From NCBI GenBank assembly GCA_000432915.1, contig HF995233.1:29456-93455 (forward strand): a DNA stretch of 64,000 nucleotides. The letters are read 5' to 3'. The translations under genes were made by a program, and so were the position numbers. This DNA comes from Firmicutes bacterium CAG:194 (GTDB taxonomy: Bacteria > Bacillota > Clostridia > Lachnospirales > Lachnospiraceae). Positions 59,797-64,000 of this stretch are shown here, piece after piece (the first letter of the stretch is position 1; each line of letters begins with the position of its first letter). The notes under the pieces are model-generated. The model was not told the DNA's origin, did not search any database, and saw only the letters and a list, made by a program, of their open reading frames with translations.

Positions 59797-60566
59797 ATAT
59801 AGCAATTATTACCGGAGCATCTTCCGGTATGGGAAAAGAATTTGCCAGACAGCTTACCGAAAAGGTACTGGGGCTGGATGAAGTATGGTTGATCGCCAGA
59901 AGAAGCGAACGCCTTGCTTCCCTTGCCAAAGAACTGCCGATAGAGGTCAGGACCTTCAGCATGGATCTGACGGACGATGCAGATTATAAGCCGCTTACAG
60001 AGCTTCTGGGAAAAGAGCAGCCAAAGGTACGTGTCATGATCAACTGTGCAGGCTACGGCAAGACAGGACCGTTTGAGACGATCCCGGAAGCGGATACACT
60101 TGGTATGATCGATCTGAACTGCCGCGCACTGACGAAAATGACATATCTGGTTCTGCCTTATATGCCAAAACGGAGCTATCTGATCCAGTTTGCTTCCATT
60201 GCGGGAATTCTGCCACAGCCTAATTTTGCTGTCTATGCAGCTTCCAAGGCTTATGTACTTTCTTTGACCCGTGCACTGAGAGAAGAACTCCGCAGCAGAC
60301 AGATCTTTGTGACAGCCATCTGCCCGGGGCCTGTTGACACTGCCTTTTTCTCCATTGCAGAAGAGACCGGATCCCCTTTCGGCCTGAAGAAATATTTTAT
60401 GGCAAGAAAAGAGAAAGTAGTCGCAAAAGCACTGCACGATGCCATGCGGAAAAAGGACGTTTCCGTTTACGGTCTGTCTATGAAGCTTTTACGCATTCTT
60501 GTGAAATATGTACCGCAAAAATGGATTTTATATATTTATGCCAGATTACTGCGAGGAGTGAAATAA
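59793..60566 (+). CDS. short-chain dehydrogenase/reductase
   Basis: The 257-residue NAD(P)-dependent oxidoreductase has the TGASSGMGKEFA dinucleotide motif, the NCAGYG strand and the catalytic YAASK with the upstream Ser in FASIAG. The substrate cannot be predicted. The C-terminal helix is amphipathic to hydrophobic (ILVKYVPQKWILYIYARLL), so it could touch the membrane. It starts inside the YgiQ stop codon and ends immediately before the next gene. Confidence 0.9.
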   Translation: MNIAIITGASSGMGKEFARQLTEKVLGLDEVWLIARRSERLASLAKELPIEVRTFSMDLTDDADYKPLTELLGKEQPKVRVMINCAGYGKTGPFETIPEADTLGMIDLNCRALTKMTYLVLPYMPKRSYLIQFASIAGILPQPNFAVYAASKAYVLSLTRALREELRSRQIFVTAICPGPVDTAFFSIAEETGSPFGLKKYFMARKEKVVAKALHDAMRKKDVSVYGLSMKLLRILVKYVPQKWILYIYARLLRGVK

Positions 60567-61136
60567 ATGAACAGACAAAAGATAAAACAGGGCGACTTTG
60601 GTTACATCAGCCACAAGAAAAAAACAGAGATCCTCAAAACAATTGTATTTTTTGCAATACCATTATCTCTGTATATTGCCGGATATGCAACAACAAAATC
60701 CCGCCTGAATGTTTTAACAATCGTAGCTATTTTGGGCATGCTGCCTGCCAGTAAACAGCTTGTATCAATGATCATGTATCTGAAGGCGCATGGGATCTCA
60801 GAAGCTGACCACGAAGCGATAAAGGAGGCGGTTGTACCCCTCTGCAACAGCTATGACAATATCTTTACGACCTACGAAAAAACCTATGAGGTACCTTCCG
60901 TTGTGATCCGTAACGGAAATGTCTGCGGTTATGTGGCAAAGCCTTACAAAGATCTGAAAAAGCTGGAAGACCACATTACGGAATGTGCCAAAAAAGAAGG
61001 TTATCAGATCAACACAAAGATTTTCGACAAGCTGGAAAGCTATCAAAACAGACTGTCTACCATCAAGGAACTGGAAGATGCTACACCGGAAAAGGATCTG
61101 GCTGTCAGGGAAATTATCCACGAGATCACTTTATAA
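60567..61136 (+). CDS. membrane protein of unknown function
   Basis: The 189-residue protein has two membrane helices (about residues 25-44 and 50-68) and a cytoplasmic charged domain of about 120 residues with a helical C-terminus. I recognise no catalytic motif. The ATG directly follows the SDR stop, with GAGGAG about 10 nt upstream. It is coded in the run ygiQ-SDR-this gene-rluA type, which suggests co-transcription but no clear task. Confidence 0.6.
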   Translation: MNRQKIKQGDFGYISHKKKTEILKTIVFFAIPLSLYIAGYATTKSRLNVLTIVAILGMLPASKQLVSMIMYLKAHGISEADHEAIKEAVVPLCNSYDNIFTTYEKTYEVPSVVIRNGNVCGYVAKPYKDLKKLEDHITECAKKEGYQINTKIFDKLESYQNRLSTIKELEDATPEKDLAVREIIHEITL

Positions 61137-61172
61137 GAGAAAAGATATGCAAAACAGGAAGAAAAACGGCTT

Positions 61173-62153
61173 ATGAGAGAATTTGTTGTTTCCGAAAGAG
61201 ATCAGGGGCAGAAATGTGTCAAATATATCTGTCGTATCCTGCCCAATGCAGGCACCTCTTTTGTCTATAAGATGCTACGCAAAAAAAATATTACCTTAAA
61301 CGGAAAAAAAACCGACGGAACAGAATGCTTAAAACCGGGAGATACAATACGGATCTTTTTTGCGGAAGAAACATTTCTGAAATTTTCCGGTACAGATACA
61401 CAGGCAGAAAAGAAGCAGGGACTCACGCAGGCGCATGCACTGCAAAAAGAACGTATTCTGTATGAAGATGCCAATATCCTGCTTTACAACAAACCGGCAG
61501 GACTTCTGTCACAAAAGGCAGAGCCTGATGATGTATCTGTCAATGAAATGTTTCTTGCCTATCTGCTGCAGGAAGGGAAGCTGACACAGGAACAGATGGC
61601 AACCTGCACGCCATCGATCTGCAACCGGCTTGACCGCAATACATCCGGCATTTTGATCTGCGGCAAAACGTATGAAGGCTTGAAGGAAATGAATGCCCTG
61701 ATCAAAGAACGGCGTATCGGGAAGTTCTATCGCTGCATTGTGACCGGATCAGTCAATGAAAAGATCACGCTGACAGGCTATCTGACAAAAGATGAAAAAA
61801 CAAATAAAGTAACCTTGCGGCAGACAAGCTTTCCCGGTGCTTCTTATATCGAGACAAGCATAGTACCGATCAGGCAGTATCAAGGCGGTCTTTCCCTTTT
61901 GGAGATTCATCTGATCACAGGAAAAACGCATCAGATCCGTGCCCATCTTGCATCGATCGGGCATCCGATCCTGGGGGATTATAAATACGGCAACAGAAAG
62001 CTGAATGACAGATATGGCATAAAAAGCCAGTTATTACATGCTTACAGGCTGGAATTTCCGGCTTTGCCGGGGGACGATCCGCTTGCGCCTTTAAGCGGTA
62101 AAGTGTTCACAGCCCCTGCGCCTGACAGCTTTTCCCGGATAGAAAAACAATGA
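61173..62153 (+). CDS. RluA family pseudouridine synthase
   Basis: The 326-residue enzyme has an N-terminal S4-type region (FVVSERDQGQKCVKYICRIL ... KKNITLNGKKTDGTECLKPGDTI) and the RluA catalytic motif CNRLDRNTSGILICGKT. LITGKTHQIRAHLASIGHPILGD is the third family motif. It belongs to the RluC/RluD group that modifies 23S rRNA; the exact uridines are not predictable. The ribosome site is weak (AGGAAGAAAAACGGCTT). recU lies 67 nt on. Confidence 0.92.
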   Translation: MREFVVSERDQGQKCVKYICRILPNAGTSFVYKMLRKKNITLNGKKTDGTECLKPGDTIRIFFAEETFLKFSGTDTQAEKKQGLTQAHALQKERILYEDANILLYNKPAGLLSQKAEPDDVSVNEMFLAYLLQEGKLTQEQMATCTPSICNRLDRNTSGILICGKTYEGLKEMNALIKERRIGKFYRCIVTGSVNEKITLTGYLTKDEKTNKVTLRQTSFPGASYIETSIVPIRQYQGGLSLLEIHLITGKTHQIRAHLASIGHPILGDYKYGNRKLNDRYGIKSQLLHAYRLEFPALPGDDPLAPLSGKVFTAPAPDSFSRIEKQ

Positions 62154-62220
62154 AAAAAGGACAGAGTCGCGGCCTGCGGACCGGCGATACGATCTGTTTG
62201 GAAAGAGAAGAACAGCAGAT

Positions 62221-62763
62221 ATGGCAACATGGAATTCAAGAGGACTCAGAGGTTCTACCTTAGAGGAACTCATCAATCGTACAAATGAAAAGTACAGAGA
62301 GAACGGGCTTGCCCTGATCCAGAAGATCCCGACACCGATCACGCCAATGAAGATCGATAAGGAATCCAGGCATATCACACTTGCCTATTTCGATCAGAAA
62401 AGTACGGTCGATTATATAGGAAGTGTACAGGGAATTCCCGTCTGTTTCGATGCCAAGGAATGTGCGGTGGACACGTTTTCTCTCCAAAACATCCATGCGC
62501 ATCAGGTCGCTTTTATGCGCGATTTTGAAAAGCAGAAGGGCGTTGCTTTTTTCCTTTTATATTATACACATCGGGATACATTGTATTATCTGACCTTCCG
62601 CAGATTGTTGGAATTTTGGAATAGAGCACAGGAAGGCGGCAGAAAAAGCTTTCGTCTGGAAGAACTTGATATGACTTATCAGCTCCCGAAAAAAAGCGGT
62701 GTTTTCGTACCCTATCTGGAAATGCTGCAGAAGGATCTGCTGGAAAGAGACGAAGAAGTTTGA
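62221..62763 (+). CDS. recU: Holliday junction resolvase RecU
   Basis: RecU cuts Holliday junctions in Firmicutes. The 180-residue protein has the nuclease core FDQKSTVDYIG ... VCFDAKE with the metal-binding Asp, Glu and Lys, and NIHAHQVAFMRDFEKQKGVAFFLLYY. The ribosome site is poor (AGAGAAGAAC), so the gene may be made in small amounts. The stop TGA lies within the hisZ promoter -35 box. Confidence 0.92.
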   Translation: MATWNSRGLRGSTLEELINRTNEKYRENGLALIQKIPTPITPMKIDKESRHITLAYFDQKSTVDYIGSVQGIPVCFDAKECAVDTFSLQNIHAHQVAFMRDFEKQKGVAFFLLYYTHRDTLYYLTFRRLLEFWNRAQEGGRKSFRLEELDMTYQLPKKSGVFVPYLEMLQKDLLERDEEV

Positions 62764-62788
62764 CAAGACATACTTTTCCATGTATACT
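62760..62788 (+). promoter_or_regulatory. hisZ promoter
   Basis: TTGACA (62760-62765) and TATACT (62783-62788) with a 17-bp spacer. The -35 contains the TGA stop of recU (62761-62763). The leader has an ACGTG/CACGT hairpin near 62801-62822. Confidence 0.75.
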
Positions 62789-62865
62789 AGCGATAGTTTT
62801 ACGTGGTAGCGAATTATCACGTTACTGTGCTAAAGTATATAAATAACAGGAGGCAGATACGACTC

Positions 62866-64000
62866 ATGGATAAATATGCAGAAAAAAGATTGTTACATAC
62901 GCCTGAGGGAGTGCGTGATATTTATGGCAGAGAGCTTTTGAAAAAACTGACTGTGCAGGATAAGCTGATGCATACCTTTGCATCCTTCGGCTATAAAAAT
63001 ATCCAGACACCGGTATTTGAATTTTTTGACGTGTTTGGCAGCGAAATCGGTACGACCAGAAGCAACGAGCTGTATAAGTTTTTTGACAAAGAAGGAAATA
63101 CGCTTGTGCTCCGCCCGGATTTCACCCCATCCATGGCAAGATGTGCAGCAAAATATTTTATGGAAGAAGATATCCCGGTTCGTTTTTCTTACTGCGGAAA
63201 TGTCTTTACCAATACTTCCAATCTGCAGGGTAAATTAAAAGAGATGACAGAAACCGGCGTAGAGCTGATCGGTGACGGACACAGAAGTGCGGATGCGGAG
63301 CTGATCCATATGGCGGTCAGCGCATTAAAAGCAGCCGGACTGAAGGAATTCCAGATCTGCATCGGTGAGATTGAATTTTTCAAGGGGCTTTGCGAAGAAG
63401 CAGGCTTATCGGATGAAATGGTAGAACAGGTCAGAGAGCTGATTTCCAATAAAAACTATTTCGGTGTGGAAGAATATATTTTAGAAGCAGGCATCAAAAA
63501 AGAAAAAGCCGAATCCTTCCTGAAAGTGGTTGAGCTGTTCGGCTCTTATGAATGTCTGCAGGAAGCAAAGCTGATCGTAAAAAATGAAATGAGCTTAAAA
63601 GCGGTCGGCAGACTGCAGGAGCTGTATGAAACTCTCGAAGAGCTCGGCGATGAGAAATATATTTCCTTCGATCTTGGCATGGTCAGCAATTATAATTACT
63701 ATACAGGCATCATCTTCAAGGCATATACATACGGCGTAGGCGATACGGTGCTGCGCGGCGGACGATATGATAAGCTGCTTTCTCATTTCGGAAAGGAAGC
63801 ACCGGCGATCGGCTTTATGATCCTGGTGGATGATCTGATGATCGCCTTAGACAGTCAGAAGCTGTCTCCTGACGAAGAAAAATATATTGATTATCTCTTA
63901 TATGATAAGGGAATGGCAAAAAAGGCCGGTAAACTGGCTGACAAAATGCGCAAGGACGGACTTTGTATCGAATGTGTACAGTTTGCAACAGGTAAAAAGA
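62866..64000 (+). CDS. hisZ: ATP phosphoribosyltransferase regulatory subunit HisZ (partial)
   Basis: HisZ is a HisRS-like protein without tRNA charging that activates the short form of HisG at the first step of histidine synthesis. At least 378 residues are visible; the frame runs off the right edge with no stop. TPEGVRDIYGRELLKKL, LRPDFTPSMARCAAKYF, YYTGIIFKAYTYG and LRGGRYDKLL match HisZ rather than HisRS, with the usual missing ATP-binding arginines region. AGGAGG (62848-62853) lies 12 nt before the ATG. A his operon is expected to continue to the right. Confidence 0.93.
   Translation, partial: MDKYAEKRLLHTPEGVRDIYGRELLKKLTVQDKLMHTFASFGYKNIQTPVFEFFDVFGSEIGTTRSNELYKFFDKEGNTLVLRPDFTPSMARCAAKYFMEEDIPVRFSYCGNVFTNTSNLQGKLKEMTETGVELIGDGHRSADAELIHMAVSALKAAGLKEFQICIGEIEFFKGLCEEAGLSDEMVEQVRELISNKNYFGVEEYILEAGIKKEKAESFLKVVELFGSYECLQEAKLIVKNEMSLKAVGRLQELYETLEELGDEKYISFDLGMVSNYNYYTGIIFKAYTYGVGDTVLRGGRYDKLLSHFGKEAPAIGFMILVDDLMIALDSQKLSPDEEKYIDYLLYDKGMAKKAGKLADKMRKDGLCIECVQFATGKK

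Noticed and set aside
60567..61136. Functional name for the two-helix membrane protein
   Set aside because: No motif or context is specific enough, so it is left as unknown.

Overview
The window looks like chromosomal DNA of an anaerobic, spore-forming member of Clostridia, most likely family Lachnospiraceae. The reasons are an rnfCDGEAB operon in clostridial order, sporulation-type genes (SpoIID-like, YtfJ/GerW, YlbJ), a phenylalanine T-box in front of pheST, a clostridial-type 6S RNA, a PilZ protein, strong AGGAGG ribosome sites, and many TTG/GTG starts. I see no tRNA, rRNA, CRISPR array, transposase or phage gene. It is core chromosome, with a few poorly understood proteins and RNAs mixed in.

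Layout. 1-5293: start of a minus-strand gene, then the Rnf ion-pumping ferredoxin:NAD+ oxidoreductase operon. 5581-10883: M18 aminopeptidase, ApbE (the flavin transferase that would load RnfD and RnfG), a GH25-like protein that has lost its catalytic acids, an AP2-like protein with a possible leaderless promoter, and a SleB-type hydrolase. 10973-16439: thrC, citrate synthase, deoC, an unidentified structured RNA with its own promoter and terminator, an Mbeg1-like hydrolase, and 6S RNA. 16475-26401: SpoIID-like protein, YihY/BrkB membrane protein, T-box leader with pheS-pheT-queA, PilZ protein, SHOCT protein and acyltransferase. 26390-28791 (minus): tyrA-aroA. 28993-34475: EF-G paralogue, a large membrane protein of unknown role, and a LytTR regulator next to a degenerate kinase-like protein. 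34547-40126: zapA, U32 peptidase-family protein, FtsW-type protein and a penicillin-binding protein.

40271-45525: CheX-like protein with repeated MshEN-like motifs plus a CheY, a Nudix hydrolase, a DUF2953-ytfJ pair, a 47-residue membrane protein with a J-domain-like protein, rpmB and an Asp23 protein. 45541-54420: FakA/YloV, recG, a DegV protein, and parE-parC. 54432-64000: rsmD-coaD (with ylbJ on the other strand), RNA pseudouridine synthases, a YgiQ radical SAM protein, a short-chain dehydrogenase, recU, and hisZ, which runs off the right edge.

Points that stand out: (1) a family of nested palindromic intergenic elements sharing a GGAGTGCGYAGCACG core; (2) an unassigned ~170-nt RNA after deoC; (3) three proteins that keep a fold but appear to have lost catalytic or nucleotide-binding residues (GH25-like, kinase-like, EF-G-like G4); (4) a CheX/MshEN-like plus CheY module; (5) four promoters whose -35 box contains the stop codon of the gene before it. 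All assignments come from reading the sequence and from knowledge of the families; no database search was run.
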